The notes under the pieces: model-generated | What the model saw: only the letters and a program-made list of their open reading frames with translations | Database searches by the model: none | Told to the model about the DNA's origin: nothing | Shown: positions 8,087 to 17,932 of the stretch, piece after piece | Position numbering within the stretch: the first letter of the stretch is position 1 | Layout: each line of letters begins with the position of its first letter | Source: Winogradskyella echinorum | GTDB taxonomy: Bacteria > Bacteroidota > Bacteroidia > Flavobacteriales > Flavobacteriaceae | DNA: 64,000 bases | Assembly (NCBI RefSeq): GCF_014297365.1 | Contig: NZ_JACOQD010000004.1 | Span: 62,001-126,000 of the forward strand | Reading direction: 5' to 3' | Position numbers and translations under genes: made by a program

Positions 8087-8980
8087 TTAGGCGTTAGTTT
8101 CTAAAGTTGCTGAAGCCGTTTCTGCTTCTCTATGTATTTTCTTTACTAAGCCTTGTAGTACTTTTCCAGGACCAACTTCTGTAAAATGAGTAGCACCATC
8201 TGCAATCATTTGCTGTACAGATTGAGTCCATCGTACTGGAGCTGTTAATTGCGAAATTAAATTGGCTTTTATTTCGTTTTCATCAGTAATAGCCGAAGCT
8301 GTTACATTTTGGTATATAGGACAAGTTGGTTTACTAAATGTTGTGTTTTCAATAGCTGCAGCTAATTCTTCTCTTGCTGGCTCCATCATTGGCGAGTGGA
8401 AAGCACCACCAACTGGTAATACTAAAGCACGTCTTGCACCTTCTTCTTTCATAGCTTCGCAAGCTTTATTTATAGCTTCAACTTCTCCAGAAATTACTAA
8501 TTGACCAGGACAATTATAGTTTGCCGCAACTACAACACCATCAGTTGTAGCACATATTTTTTCAACGACGTCGTCATCTAATCCTAAAACGGCAGCCATT
8601 GTGCTAGGTTGTATTTCGCATGCTTTTTGCATGGCTTGGGCACGTTGAGATACTAGTTTTAAACCATCTTCAAAGGTTAAAGCACCAGCAGCAACTAAAG
8701 CAGAAAATTCTCCAAGAGAATGACCAGCCACCATATCTGGTTTAAAGCTATCTCCTAAAGTTTTAGCTAATATTACTGAGTGTAAAAAAATAGCAGGTTG
8801 TGTAACTTTAGTTTCTTTTAAGTCTTCAGCAGAACCTTCAAACATTATATCTGTAATAGAAAACCCTAGAATATCATTAGCTTTTTCAAATAGCTCTTGT
8901 GCTAAAGGTGAATTTTCATAAAGATCTAATCCCATTCCTGAGAATTGTGCTCCTTGACCTGGAAATATATATGCGTTCAT
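8087..8980 (-). CDS. fabD: Malonyl-CoA:ACP transacylase
   Basis: 297 residues. It loads malonyl groups onto acyl carrier protein for fatty-acid synthesis in the cytoplasm. GQGAQFSGMG opens the protein, the nucleophile is Ser88 in AGHSLGEF, a conserved arginine lies in SQRAQAM near residue 113, and the second catalytic residue is His195 in GGAFHSPMM. GPGKVLQGLVKKI near the C-terminus is also typical. It is the first gene of a two-gene unit with lspA. It stands apart from other fab genes. Confidence 0.96.
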   Translation of the reverse strand: MNAYIFPGQGAQFSGMGLDLYENSPLAQELFEKANDILGFSITDIMFEGSAEDLKETKVTQPAIFLHSVILAKTLGDSFKPDMVAGHSLGEFSALVAAGALTFEDGLKLVSQRAQAMQKACEIQPSTMAAVLGLDDDVVEKICATTDGVVVAANYNCPGQLVISGEVEAINKACEAMKEEGARRALVLPVGGAFHSPMMEPAREELAAAIENTTFSKPTCPIYQNVTASAITDENEIKANLISQLTAPVRWTQSVQQMIADGATHFTEVGPGKVLQGLVKKIHREAETASATLETNA

Positions 8981-9023
8981 TTGTGTTTCAATTTAAGTTG
9001 CAAAAATAGGAATAATATTAAAC

Positions 9024-10583
9024 TTATATGGATGAAGTTGCAGCTTCTGCACAACGCTCACCATCCATAGCCGCAGAAACAATACCACCAGCATATCCAC
9101 CACCTTCACCACAAGGATATAAATTGGTGATTTCGGGATGTTCTAAAGTATCAGTTCGTGGAATATTTACAGGAGATGAGGTACGAGACTCTACGCCAAT
9201 AATATTGGCCTCTTCCGTATAATAACCATTCATTTTATCACCAAAAGCTTTAAAGCCTTTGCGTAAAGAACCACCAATTATTTTTGGTAATAATGAATGT
9301 AATGGTGCAGATTTTAAACCTGGCTGATAAGAAGTTTCGTTTAAACTCAAAGATAATTTCCCCTCTACAAAATCCGTGAGTCGTTGTGCTGGCGCAGACT
9401 GAGTTCTTCCTCCAGATGTAAAAGCCAAACGTTCTAAATTCTTCTGATATTCTAAAGCTTTTAAAGCACCAAATTGTTCGTATTTATATAAATCCTTATC
9501 TACATTAATTTCAGTGACAATGCCAGAATTAGCAAATTTATTATTTCGTTTAGAAGGTGACATACCATTGACAACGACTTCTCCATTAGCTGTGGCAGCA
9601 GGTACAATAAATCCACCAGGACACATGCAAAATGAATAAACTCCTCTGTTATTAACTTGTTCTACCAAACTATAAGCGGCAGGTGGCAATAACTCGTTTC
9701 GCGGTTCTCCGGAACAATGATATTGAATACCATCAATAATTTCTTGAGGATGTTCAACACGAACTCCCATGGCAAATGATTTTGCTTTTAAAGCAATGTT
9801 TTTGTCATTCAATAAATAGAAAATATCTCTAGCCGAATGACCTGTTGCTAAAATTACTTTTTCAACGTTGAGTTCATTACCATTTTGAAGTTGAATAGCA
9901 ACTATTTTATTACTCTTAATTGTAAAGTCTGTAACTCTCGTTTCAAAATGTACTTCTCCACCATATTTTAAAATAGTTTCTCTAATGTTCTGAACTACTT
10001 TTGGCAACTTATTGGTGCCAATGTGTGGATGTGCATCTACTAAAATTTGGTCAGTAGCTCCATGAAAAACTAAGTTTTCGAATATGCGGCGAACATCACC
10101 ACGTTTTAAGCTTCTTGTATAGAGTTTACCATCACTATAGGTTCCAGCACCACCTTCACCAAAACAATAGTTAGAATCTTCGTTTACAAAATGGTCTTGA
10201 TTAATAGCTTTTAAATCGCGACGACGGTTTTGAACGTTTTTTCCGCGTTCTAAAACAACAGGTTTATAACCAAGCTCAATACAACGTAAAGCAGCATACA
10301 TGCCTGCTGGTCCAAAACCTATGATATGTATAGGTTTTGCATTTGATACATCTTTATAATCAAAATGATAGTCTGAAGTTTCAGGAACCGGTTCGTTGAT
10401 ATAAACTTCAACTTTGTAATTAAACATTATGTTACGCTTACGAGCATCTATTGATTTTCTTAGAATTTTAATTCCGGAAATGTCTGAAGGTTGCATGCCC
10501 AAATCGTAAGCAGCTTTATTAAGCAGGCCGTTTGGTTGTCCTTCTTGATGAAGATTAATTCGTAATTGTAAGGCTTTTATCAT
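9024..10583 (-). CDS. FAD-dependent dehydrogenase, COG2509-like
   Basis: 519 residues. A ~80-residue N-terminal domain precedes the FAD-binding Rossmann motif IGFGPAGMYAALR (residues 88-100). GEGGAGTYSDGKLYT is typical of this group of uncharacterised FAD oxidoreductases, and YPCGEGGGYAGGIVSAAMDG near the C-terminus is the second FAD contact. HPHIGTNKL and VNGMSPSKR are also family features. There is no signal peptide, so it is cytoplasmic. The substrate is unknown. It is separated from fabD by 43 nt in the same direction and could be upstream in the same transcript. Confidence 0.85.
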   Translation of the reverse strand: MIKALQLRINLHQEGQPNGLLNKAAYDLGMQPSDISGIKILRKSIDARKRNIMFNYKVEVYINEPVPETSDYHFDYKDVSNAKPIHIIGFGPAGMYAALRCIELGYKPVVLERGKNVQNRRRDLKAINQDHFVNEDSNYCFGEGGAGTYSDGKLYTRSLKRGDVRRIFENLVFHGATDQILVDAHPHIGTNKLPKVVQNIRETILKYGGEVHFETRVTDFTIKSNKIVAIQLQNGNELNVEKVILATGHSARDIFYLLNDKNIALKAKSFAMGVRVEHPQEIIDGIQYHCSGEPRNELLPPAAYSLVEQVNNRGVYSFCMCPGGFIVPAATANGEVVVNGMSPSKRNNKFANSGIVTEINVDKDLYKYEQFGALKALEYQKNLERLAFTSGGRTQSAPAQRLTDFVEGKLSLSLNETSYQPGLKSAPLHSLLPKIIGGSLRKGFKAFGDKMNGYYTEEANIIGVESRTSSPVNIPRTDTLEHPEITNLYPCGEGGGYAGGIVSAAMDGERCAEAATSSI

Positions 10584-10664
10584 ATTGCGAAATTAATAAT
10601 TAATAGAACAAAAATGCTCTAGCTATATCTTTAACTAGAGCACTTTAAAAAAAATTAATCAGTC

Positions 10665-13600
10665 TTATTCTTTTAAGCTAATACTTTTAATGTTATCCTT
10701 ATAAACGCGATCTATTAATATATGTCTAGGATCTATAGCTGCTTTTACAGGTAGAGAATCTAACTCAACAGTATATATTGTTTCTTCTTTATTAAACTTT
10801 ATGCGTTTTTGTTGATATAAATTTTCTTCTGCATTGTCCATGAAGAATCCAACATCTATCCAGTCATTAATGGTAGTTCTGGTTTCGTTACCTAAACTAT
10901 CAGATTTAATTTTTGCACTTTCAATTTCTAAAGTGACTTCATATTTTCCATTATCTAATTTTTTGTAATTAGCTTCTTTTAAACGGTTATCATAAAGTGT
11001 TATTTCCTTAAACCAATCATTTACTAAATACTTTAATGAATCCGGAACTTGAGGTTCTAAATGCCTTAAAAAATCTAATGATGTTGGGTAAGGTGGTTTT
11101 TTGTAGCGATATTCTTCTAAGAAATTTTTCATCGCTAAGTTAACCTTGTCTTCGCCAATATAATCTTGAAGGGCATATAAAATTAAACTCCCTTTACCGT
11201 AATGAATATAGCCTTGGTTTTCTACCTTGTATAATGGTAATTCCTTTTCGCGTTCACCACTTCGACCTCTTAGATAACGATCATGATCGTACTTTAAAAA
11301 CTCTCTCATTTTCATTGGGTTTTCAGTAATGTTTTTAATAGTCATTAAAGAGGAATATTCAGAGAAACTTTCACTCATCATAGTACTACCTTGCATGTTT
11401 ACACCAATAACTTGATGCGCCCACCATTGGTGACCCATTTCGTGTGCAATAACAGCATCAACAACGTTATTTCCAGTTTCATCTTCAAGATTTATAACAA
11501 ATCCAATAGATTCAGAATAAGGCATACTTCCTGGAAATGCTTGTGCAAATGATGCATATCTTGGAAACTCTATAATTCTACATTGTTTATGAAAATAAGG
11601 ACCAAAATTTTCTGTATAGTAAGCTAAAGAACGTTCAACAGCGTCTAACATCATATCTACATTTTCTGGATGCTTTTCATCATAATAAACTTCAATATCA
11701 ATACCATTCCATCTTCGTTTTTTAATTTCGTAATCGGCAGACATAAAAGAGTAAAAATTTAATGAAGGAGTATCAGTCTTATAATGATAGTAATTTCGAC
11801 CATTCTCTTCCCATTTTTTAATCAAAGAACCAGGTGCAATTGCGGTTTGTCCTTTTATTGTGGACACAATACTTTCCACATTAATATAATCGGACTGACC
11901 ATTGTTTATATAATTACGGTTGTGCAGTTCACTGAGTTCACCTGTTAGTTTTGGGGTACGTTCTTTAGGTTCTAGACCATACTTTTTACGTGTATTTTTA
12001 TCACTCAGTTCATAAGCCTCATTATATCCCATGGTTGGCAATATTTCGCCATTATTAAAAAAGGTTCCATTTTTTACAATCATGGTATTACCCGAACCAT
12101 TTTGAAAACCTTTAGTAATATATTTATTATCTAGTTTCATAGTAATGGTCTCACCAGGTTTTAAAGCAGGACTCAATTTATAAATGGTATACAAATAGGT
12201 TGTGTCTTTAAAAACAGGTTTGGCGTTTGGAATATTAAGCTTTGTATCCCAACCTTCACCATTAAAAAAGTGTAGTGAATCAATTGCTTGATTAGATTCG
12301 TTGGTTAATTCAATGTCTGCCTTAACATAAATATCTCTCTTATTTGGAAAAATATCTATATAGTATTTAGCATCGGTGACTTTAGGATGCACAGCATCTC
12401 TATATTTGCTGTATTTCTTTTCAAAATCGGCCATCAATTGCTCGGTCGTATCATTAGATCGATAAGGGTTTAATACTTGTGTATTGTAATAGACAAAACC
12501 AGCAACTGCAAGCCATATAACTCCAACGATAGCGATAATTCCTCTATAACTTTTAGGGACTTCTTTTTTAGCTGTTTTAATGCGGTTTATTAACGAACTT
12601 TTAGAGCCACGATTCCACAATGCACCAGCAACAAGTAATCCTAAAATTGCAAGTAAACTCCAATATAAATTAAACCATAATGCTCCTTTTACTCCTGGTC
12701 CAAAACCATTCATGTCTGAGTAGAATACCGAAGGTGCACCACCAATATCTAACATGTTAGAATTTAAATCTAAAATGCTTAGTACAATTTCCCAAACAAG
12801 GAGTATAAGAATAGAAATAAAATATCCAATGTATTTATTACTCGACAGAACTTGAACAAGAATTGTTACACCTCCAAAGGCTATAAATAGTGGTAGATTA
12901 TCGTAGAAAAAATCTAGCAGATAAACGTCGATTTCTATACGCGTAAAACCATGTAGTAATTGATAAATAACACCAATACCTAAAAAGAATATATTTAAAA
13001 TAGAAGCAATACACACTAGAGACAGTGCTTTTGCCGACATAGAAATAAAGGAAGTGTGTGCTGTAGCATCAATTACTTCATTAATTTTATAATCTCTATC
13101 GCGCCAAATTAGCTCTCCACTAAAGAACACCACAATAATGATGATAAAGATGTCTGTGTTATCCTTTATGGAATCTATAAGTTTATACGTTAGCGGATAG
13201 GATTTGAGACCAAAATATTCAAAACCACCACTTAAATCTGCCACTAATATAATAATGCAAAAAAGGAATAATATTTTAAAAGTGACACTCTTTATAATAC
13301 TCAAAAAGTTAGTGTAAAAGAAACTTTTAAACTGAACCCAATTTGTAGCTTTTGAAAAAGAAGGGTTTAATTCTGGAAGTGTAAATACAGTACTTTTGTT
13401 TGAAGTTTTAACCTTCTCTTTCTTTATTTTTTTATTTTTCTTTTTGAAAGAGAAACTAAAGTAAGAAAGCATTAAAATTATAATTCCTACACCTGTCCAT
13501 ATTAATCGATTCCAAAAAAGTACACCAGAAAATCCTGGACTAACGGTGTTTTTCTCAGCAGGTGTAAAATATTTAGTTTCAATAGCGTAAGTGTTAATTC

Positions 13601-14246
13601 CGAAAATGTCTGATAATGCAGCAATGGTTTCGTTATCAACATCAGACATTAATGAGCCTGAAACTATATAAGCAACTATAATCACCAAACCACCAACAAA
13701 AGAAATAACAGTACTCTTCCATTTGTTTGCCATAGCGTAAATAACAGCTCCAGCTAAAAACATATTTGGAAGAATAAATAATAGGTAATTATTAATAAAT
13801 GTCTCTAAATAAAAATCTCCAAACCGAGAGGTGTCCATCCATCCGAAAATGGAATTCATATAGGTTCCTAAAAGCATACCTATAAATACACCCAAAAGAG
13901 GTAAGGTAGAAACTAACAAAGCTCCAAAAAAGCGACCAAAAAAGTAGCCAGGTTTGCTTAGTGGAGTTGTAAATAAGATTTCGTTAAATTCATTGTTATG
14001 ATCTCTTAAAGCTGCATTATTAAAAAATGCTGCAGCCATCAATAAACTGAAAATACAAAAGATTGTAACATGCAGTGTTAAAGTATATGGTGAGTTACGG
14101 TATACATTACCAATAGCTCCACCAACTTGCACGTTGTCGCTCACTGTAGCAAAGAATTCCATCAATGCCAATATGAATATAAAAATATACACCATAGGTT
14201 GCTTAAGCGTATATTTTAATTCTGATATAAAGAATGTTTTAAACAT
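10665..14246 (-). CDS. ABC transporter permease fused to M1 family aminopeptidase
   Basis: 1193 residues. The first ~560 residues hold two ABC-2-type six-helix membrane modules joined by a basic cytoplasmic linker (KKKNKKIKKEKVK). After another membrane helix near 570-590, the C-terminal half is an M1 metallopeptidase: HEMGHQWWAHQ near residue 934 gives the zinc HExxH, and SESFSEYSS 18 residues on supplies the third ligand. The peptidase should face the periplasm, cutting N-terminal residues from peptides. The partner ATPase gene ends 21 nt upstream. This fusion type is known in Bacteroidota, but its transported substrate is not established. The exact number of helices is my estimate. Confidence 0.9.
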   Translation of the reverse strand: MFKTFFISELKYTLKQPMVYIFIFILALMEFFATVSDNVQVGGAIGNVYRNSPYTLTLHVTIFCIFSLLMAAAFFNNAALRDHNNEFNEILFTTPLSKPGYFFGRFFGALLVSTLPLLGVFIGMLLGTYMNSIFGWMDTSRFGDFYLETFINNYLLFILPNMFLAGAVIYAMANKWKSTVISFVGGLVIIVAYIVSGSLMSDVDNETIAALSDIFGINTYAIETKYFTPAEKNTVSPGFSGVLFWNRLIWTGVGIIILMLSYFSFSFKKKNKKIKKEKVKTSNKSTVFTLPELNPSFSKATNWVQFKSFFYTNFLSIIKSVTFKILFLFCIIILVADLSGGFEYFGLKSYPLTYKLIDSIKDNTDIFIIIIVVFFSGELIWRDRDYKINEVIDATAHTSFISMSAKALSLVCIASILNIFFLGIGVIYQLLHGFTRIEIDVYLLDFFYDNLPLFIAFGGVTILVQVLSSNKYIGYFISILILLVWEIVLSILDLNSNMLDIGGAPSVFYSDMNGFGPGVKGALWFNLYWSLLAILGLLVAGALWNRGSKSSLINRIKTAKKEVPKSYRGIIAIVGVIWLAVAGFVYYNTQVLNPYRSNDTTEQLMADFEKKYSKYRDAVHPKVTDAKYYIDIFPNKRDIYVKADIELTNESNQAIDSLHFFNGEGWDTKLNIPNAKPVFKDTTYLYTIYKLSPALKPGETITMKLDNKYITKGFQNGSGNTMIVKNGTFFNNGEILPTMGYNEAYELSDKNTRKKYGLEPKERTPKLTGELSELHNRNYINNGQSDYINVESIVSTIKGQTAIAPGSLIKKWEENGRNYYHYKTDTPSLNFYSFMSADYEIKKRRWNGIDIEVYYDEKHPENVDMMLDAVERSLAYYTENFGPYFHKQCRIIEFPRYASFAQAFPGSMPYSESIGFVINLEDETGNNVVDAVIAHEMGHQWWAHQVIGVNMQGSTMMSESFSEYSSLMTIKNITENPMKMREFLKYDHDRYLRGRSGEREKELPLYKVENQGYIHYGKGSLILYALQDYIGEDKVNLAMKNFLEEYRYKKPPYPTSLDFLRHLEPQVPDSLKYLVNDWFKEITLYDNRLKEANYKKLDNGKYEVTLEIESAKIKSDSLGNETRTTINDWIDVGFFMDNAEENLYQQKRIKFNKEETIYTVELDSLPVKAAIDPRHILIDRVYKDNIKSISLKE

Positions 14247-14267
14247 GATTTAAATGGTTAGGGTTAA

Positions 14268-15152
14268 TTATACAAGTACGTTAGACGTGTTGATTTTAGA
14301 AAAGAAGACATCCTCTAAATTAGGGGATACTTGTTCAAATCCGTTTTGTGGATGCTCTTCACTAAATACATGTATAAGTGGTTGTCCACCTACCATTTTA
14401 TTTGAAATAATTTTATACTCGCTAGCATATTTCTCTAGTTCATCTCTGCTAACAATTCTTTGATATACTTTACCATTAAGCGCTTCGGTTGCATCTTTAG
14501 GAGACCCTTGATAAACAATTTCGCCAAAATTCATTATGGCCATTTTGGTGCACAATTCGTGCACATCTTCTACAATATGTGTAGAAAGAATAACAATGAC
14601 ATCTTTACCTACGTCTGCTAATAAATTATAAAAACGATTACGTTCACCAGGATCGAGTCCTGCGGTTGGCTCATCAACGATGATTAATTTTGGATTACCA
14701 ATCAATGCTTGTGCTATGCCAACACGTTGTTTCATTCCGCCAGAAAAGCCTTTTACAGATTTATTTCTTTTATCGTAGAGATTAACTTTATTTAATAAAT
14801 AATCAACGAGAAGTTTTCGTTCTTTAGCATTGGTAATTCCCTTAAGTATTGCTAAGTGCGTCAATAATTGTTCTGCTGTAATTCTAGGATAAACGCCAAA
14901 TTCTTGAGGTAGATAACCTAGTACTTTTCTTAATTCTGCTGGTTGATTTAATATATCGATGTTATCTAAAGTTGCAGTTCCAGAATCGGCTTCTTGCAAC
15001 GTTGCAAGCGTGCGCATTAATGACGATTTTCCGGCTCCATTTGGACCCAAAAGGCCGAACATACCATTTTCTAATTCTAGGTTTACATTGTCTAAGGCTT
15101 TAACACCATTTGCATAAGTTTTAGATAAATTGTGAATTTTTAGCGTACTCAT
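14268..15152 (-). CDS. ABC transporter ATP-binding protein
   Basis: 294 residues. Walker A is GPNGAGKS (36-43), the Q-loop is YLPQEFG (81-87), the signature is FSGGMKQR (137-144), Walker B is LIIVDEP (157-163), and the switch histidine is His193 in STHIVED. It belongs to the ABC-2 / CcmA-type subfamily. It is the first gene of a two-gene operon; the permease-peptidase fusion starts 21 nt downstream and should be its membrane partner. The last ~80 residues are a subfamily-type C-terminal extension. Direction of transport cannot be read from the sequence, though this subfamily is usually an exporter. Confidence 0.93.
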   Translation of the reverse strand: MSTLKIHNLSKTYANGVKALDNVNLELENGMFGLLGPNGAGKSSLMRTLATLQEADSGTATLDNIDILNQPAELRKVLGYLPQEFGVYPRITAEQLLTHLAILKGITNAKERKLLVDYLLNKVNLYDKRNKSVKGFSGGMKQRVGIAQALIGNPKLIIVDEPTAGLDPGERNRFYNLLADVGKDVIVILSTHIVEDVHELCTKMAIMNFGEIVYQGSPKDATEALNGKVYQRIVSRDELEKYASEYKIISNKMVGGQPLIHVFSEEHPQNGFEQVSPNLEDVFFSKINTSNVLV

Positions 15153-15326
15153 ATAAGTGATTTTTGATTGATTAGTTAGTAATATGACGACTTATTTTTA
15201 AAAGAGTTACAATTTAAAATTGATTTACTCTTTTACAAAATAGCCATTTATTTATAAAGACGCTAAAAAAGGGTAGAGGGTTGCCTTGAGATAAAATTAA
15301 AATATAAAAAATGATTTAAGATTTTT

Positions 15327-16259
15327 TTATTTTCTTAAATACGTTATGAAAGAAAAAGCATAAGCATGTTTCTCATCAGCATCGTGAGTTGTTCTGCTGA
15401 CTTCCTGCCATTTACTATCATCAATTTCAGGGAAGAAGGTATCAGCATTTTTAAAGGAGGCATGTACTCGCGTAATTTCTAATTTATCTACAATAGGCAT
15501 AGCTTGTTTATAGATTTCACCTCCACCAATAATAAAGGGCTGCTTATCATTTCTTGCTGCATCAAGTGCATCTTCGAGATTATTAACTATAATAACACCA
15601 TCTGGAGCTTTATAATCTGACTGCCTTGTAATAACGATATGTGTTCTATTTGGTAACGGTTTAGGGAAACTCTCAAAAGTCTTGCGTCCCATTATTATAT
15701 GGTGACCATTAGTTAAGGATTTAAAGCGTTTAAGATCGTTACTTAAATGCCAAATTAAATCATTGTCTTTGCCGATAGCATTATTTTCACCAGCAGCAAC
15801 TATTATTGTTAGTTCATTGGACTTTTTTTTTTCTGATACCTCCCCTTGCTTTAAAGTCTCATTGTAAGCTTCGGTTTGCGCTATTTTGGTTTCTTCTTTT
15901 AAGAAGTTTTGCTTTAGTTTTTCTATTCTATGCTGTTGTTGGTTTACTAATTTATCCAATTGTTGTTTTTCCCAGTCTTTACCCATAAATTTATTAGTAA
16001 CAAAAACATTGAAAAAATGGTATGCAAATAAAAATAACCAAGCAAGAATTGCATATACAAACCAATCTATACCAGCAATTGTAAAATCTTTGGCAATACC
16101 TAAAACCGTATTGGCCAAAATTAAGAATACAGCACCTATTAAAAAGATAACAAAATGAATATATAAACGCTTTTTTTGTCTAATACGTTTTTGAGCATTC
16201 TCTATAAGCTCAAGTTGATCTTTATCTATTGTTGTAACTTGTTTTTTCTTGCCGAACAT
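15327..16259 (-). CDS. folA: Dihydrofolate reductase fused to an N-terminal 2TM membrane domain
   Basis: 310 residues, about twice the normal DHFR length. Residues ~32-54 and ~62-88 are two membrane helices of the small '2TM domain' type, followed by a charged, coiled-coil-like linker (~95-145). Residues 150-310 are a full DHFR: IVAAGENNAIGKDNDLIWHL, the acidic catalytic residue Asp175, IIMGRKTFESFP, HIVITR and FIIGGGEIYKQAM. It makes tetrahydrofolate; thyA, whose product dihydrofolate it recycles, lies 0.7 kb away on the same strand. In related genomes I recall folA and the 2TM gene as separate neighbours, so this appears to be a gene fusion. The frame is continuous with no sign of error. 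Confidence 0.92.
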   Translation of the reverse strand: MFGKKKQVTTIDKDQLELIENAQKRIRQKKRLYIHFVIFLIGAVFLILANTVLGIAKDFTIAGIDWFVYAILAWLFLFAYHFFNVFVTNKFMGKDWEKQQLDKLVNQQQHRIEKLKQNFLKEETKIAQTEAYNETLKQGEVSEKKKSNELTIIVAAGENNAIGKDNDLIWHLSNDLKRFKSLTNGHHIIMGRKTFESFPKPLPNRTHIVITRQSDYKAPDGVIIVNNLEDALDAARNDKQPFIIGGGEIYKQAMPIVDKLEITRVHASFKNADTFFPEIDDSKWQEVSRTTHDADEKHAYAFSFITYLRK

Positions 16260-16515
16260 GATCCTTGTTTAATAGTATAAAGATACTTTTTTTTTCATTT
16301 TATGGGTGTTGTAATTTTGAGAGTTTTAATATTATATAATTTCGAAAACGATTTAGTTGAAAATCAGTCAGTAAGGAGCCGTTAATAATGTTATTAATAC
16401 TTTAAAATTAGTTGATGAATTTTATGTAGTTAACAAAAAGCAATCTCAATATTATGAAAATGATAATTCTTTAATTTTTAAGCTTTTAATCGAATTTTTA
16501 TGCAGTTTTCTTTTA

Positions 16516-16523
16516 TACTTTTG
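16516..16523 (+). promoter_or_regulatory. Bacteroidota -7 promoter box (TACTTTTG)
   Basis: An exact match to TAnnTTTG lies 22 nt before ATG 16546 of the CBM48-like gene. No clear -33 TTG is seen. The rest of the 285-nt space back to the DHFR start holds nothing else I can name. Confidence 0.6.
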
Positions 16524-16545
16524 CTTGGTAATTAAATTTATTCTT

Positions 16546-16848
16546 ATGGCAATTAAAAAGCAGTATTTAAAAAGTAAACCCGTTTGTAAGGTAACATTTT
16601 CTGTACCTGCAGAGGAGGCGAAAAGTGTAGCGGTTGTTGGAAACTTTAACGAGTGGAATGCTAAAAAAGCTACTAAATTAAAGAAATTAAAAAACGGTAC
16701 TTTCAAAGGAACTGTTGATTTAGAAAAAGACAACTCTTATGAGTTTAGATACTTAGTTGATGGTACATCTTACATCAACGATGAGCAAGCAGATTCTTAT
16801 GCTTGGAATGACTTTGCGGGTGCAGAGAATGGGATAATCAATTTATAA
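16546..16848 (+). CDS. Small CBM48/AMPK-type glycogen-binding domain protein
   Basis: 100 residues from ATG 16546. A longer frame from TTG 16525 adds seven hydrophobic residues and would begin almost on the promoter box, so I reject it. The sequence is a single isoamylase-N/AMPK-beta-like E-set fold: VCKVTFSVPAEEAKSVAVVGNFNEWN, then KNGTFKGTVDLEKDNSYEFRYLVDG. The GNFNEWN turn is the family hallmark near the glucan-binding surface. It has no catalytic domain and no signal peptide, so it is a free-standing cytoplasmic domain. Such proteins are common in Flavobacteriia. A role in glycogen binding or as an adaptor is plausible but unproven. Confidence 0.82.
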   Translation: MAIKKQYLKSKPVCKVTFSVPAEEAKSVAVVGNFNEWNAKKATKLKKLKNGTFKGTVDLEKDNSYEFRYLVDGTSYINDEQADSYAWNDFAGAENGIINL

Positions 16849-16876
16849 GATTATCTTATAAAATTAAGACATTAAA

Positions 16877-16906
16877 AAAAGCGTCTCGAATATTCGAGAC
16901 GCTTTT
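16877..16906. terminator. Bidirectional terminator, 30-bp perfect palindrome
   Basis: AAAAGCGTCTCGAAT followed directly by its reverse complement, then a T-rich stretch. It lies between the 3' ends of the CBM48-like gene (+) and thyA (-) and can serve both. Confidence 0.85.
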
Positions 16907-16929
16907 GTTTTATAATAAATTGAATAAAT

Positions 16930-17754
16930 CTATACGGCAACTACCCCTTTAATATGTGGGTGTGGATTATAATCTACTAAAGTAAAATCTTCAAATTTAA
17001 AATCGAAAATATCTTTAATTTCAGGGTTTAAAATCATTTTTGGAAGTGGTCTAGGCTCTCTAGAGAGTTGTAATTCTAATTGCTCCATGTGGTTGTTGTA
17101 TATGTGGGCATCACCAAACGTGTGGATGAAATCTCCAGCTTCAAAACCGCAAACCTGAGCCATCATCATTGTAAATAAAGCATAAGATGCAATGTTAAAT
17201 GGTACACCTAAAAAGATATCTGCACTACGTTGATATAACTGACAAGATAATTTGCCATCTGCTACATAAAACTGAAAGAAAGCATGGCATGGAGGTAAGG
17301 CGGCTTTTCCATTGGCTACATTTTCAGAAAATGATTTAGAAGTATCTGGTAATACTGAAGGATTCCAAGCAGAAACTAACATTCTTCTGCTATTAGGATT
17401 ATTTTTTAGTGTAGCAATCACTTCTTTTATTTGGTCTATTTCTTCACTAGCCCAATTACGCCATTGGTGACCATAAACAGGACCAAGGTCTCCGTTTTCA
17501 TCTGCCCATTCATTCCAAATACGGACTCCGTTTTCGGTTAAATATTTTGTGTTGGTATCGCCTTTTAAAAACCAAAGTAGTTCGTATATAATAGATTTAA
17601 GGTGCAATTTTTTAGTGGTTACCATTGGGAAACCTTCGCTTAAATCGAAACGCATTTGGTAACCAAAAACACTTTTTGTTCCTGTGCCTGTTCTATCTCC
17701 TTTTTCGTTCCCTTCTGCTAAAACGTGTTTTACTAAGTCGTGATATTGTTTCAT
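16930..17754 (-). CDS. thyA: Thymidylate synthase
   Basis: 274 residues. It converts dUMP to dTMP using methylene-tetrahydrofolate and yields dihydrofolate. Visible are RTGTGTKS with the phosphate-binding Arg21, the catalytic Cys156 in [30 protein letters not shown] and HIYNNHMEQ. The enzyme is full length. It is transcribed toward the DHFR fusion gene, with one + strand gene between. Immediately before its start is a hairpin (CTTCCCTCTGGGAAG on the coding strand) that is one arm of a longer inverted repeat. This may be in its leader. A nucleoside transporter lies upstream, a sensible neighbour for nucleotide metabolism. Confidence 0.97.
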   Translation of the reverse strand: MKQYHDLVKHVLAEGNEKGDRTGTGTKSVFGYQMRFDLSEGFPMVTTKKLHLKSIIYELLWFLKGDTNTKYLTENGVRIWNEWADENGDLGPVYGHQWRNWASEEIDQIKEVIATLKNNPNSRRMLVSAWNPSVLPDTSKSFSENVANGKAALPPCHAFFQFYVADGKLSCQLYQRSADIFLGVPFNIASYALFTMMMAQVCGFEAGDFIHTFGDAHIYNNHMEQLELQLSREPRPLPKMILNPEIKDIFDFKFEDFTLVDYNPHPHIKGVVAV

Positions 17755-17930
17755 CCCATCTTCCGTCTTCCCAGAGGGAAGAAACTTTCTTTTAATTAAA
17801 ATAAATTGAATGAACGAATTTAATTAAAATGTAAGTTCGAAACTTAAATATTGAAGTCATAAATATGAAAAGTTATTAACTACACATTATGAGTTTTCTC
17901 CTCTGGGGAAATGTCCGCAGGACAAACGGG
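17755..17930. repeat. Inverted repeat element between nucleoside transporter gene and thyA
   Basis: Two related arms face each other: 17755-17785 contains TCTTCCCAGAGGGAAGAAAC, and the reverse complement of 17893-17930 contains TTTCCCCAGAGGAGAAAAC. Each arm has its own short hairpin; the right one also has GTCCGCAGGAC. About 107 nt of AT-rich DNA separates them. This resembles a dispersed intergenic repeat or MITE-like remnant. No open frame is inside. Confidence 0.5.
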
Positions 17931-17932
17931 AT

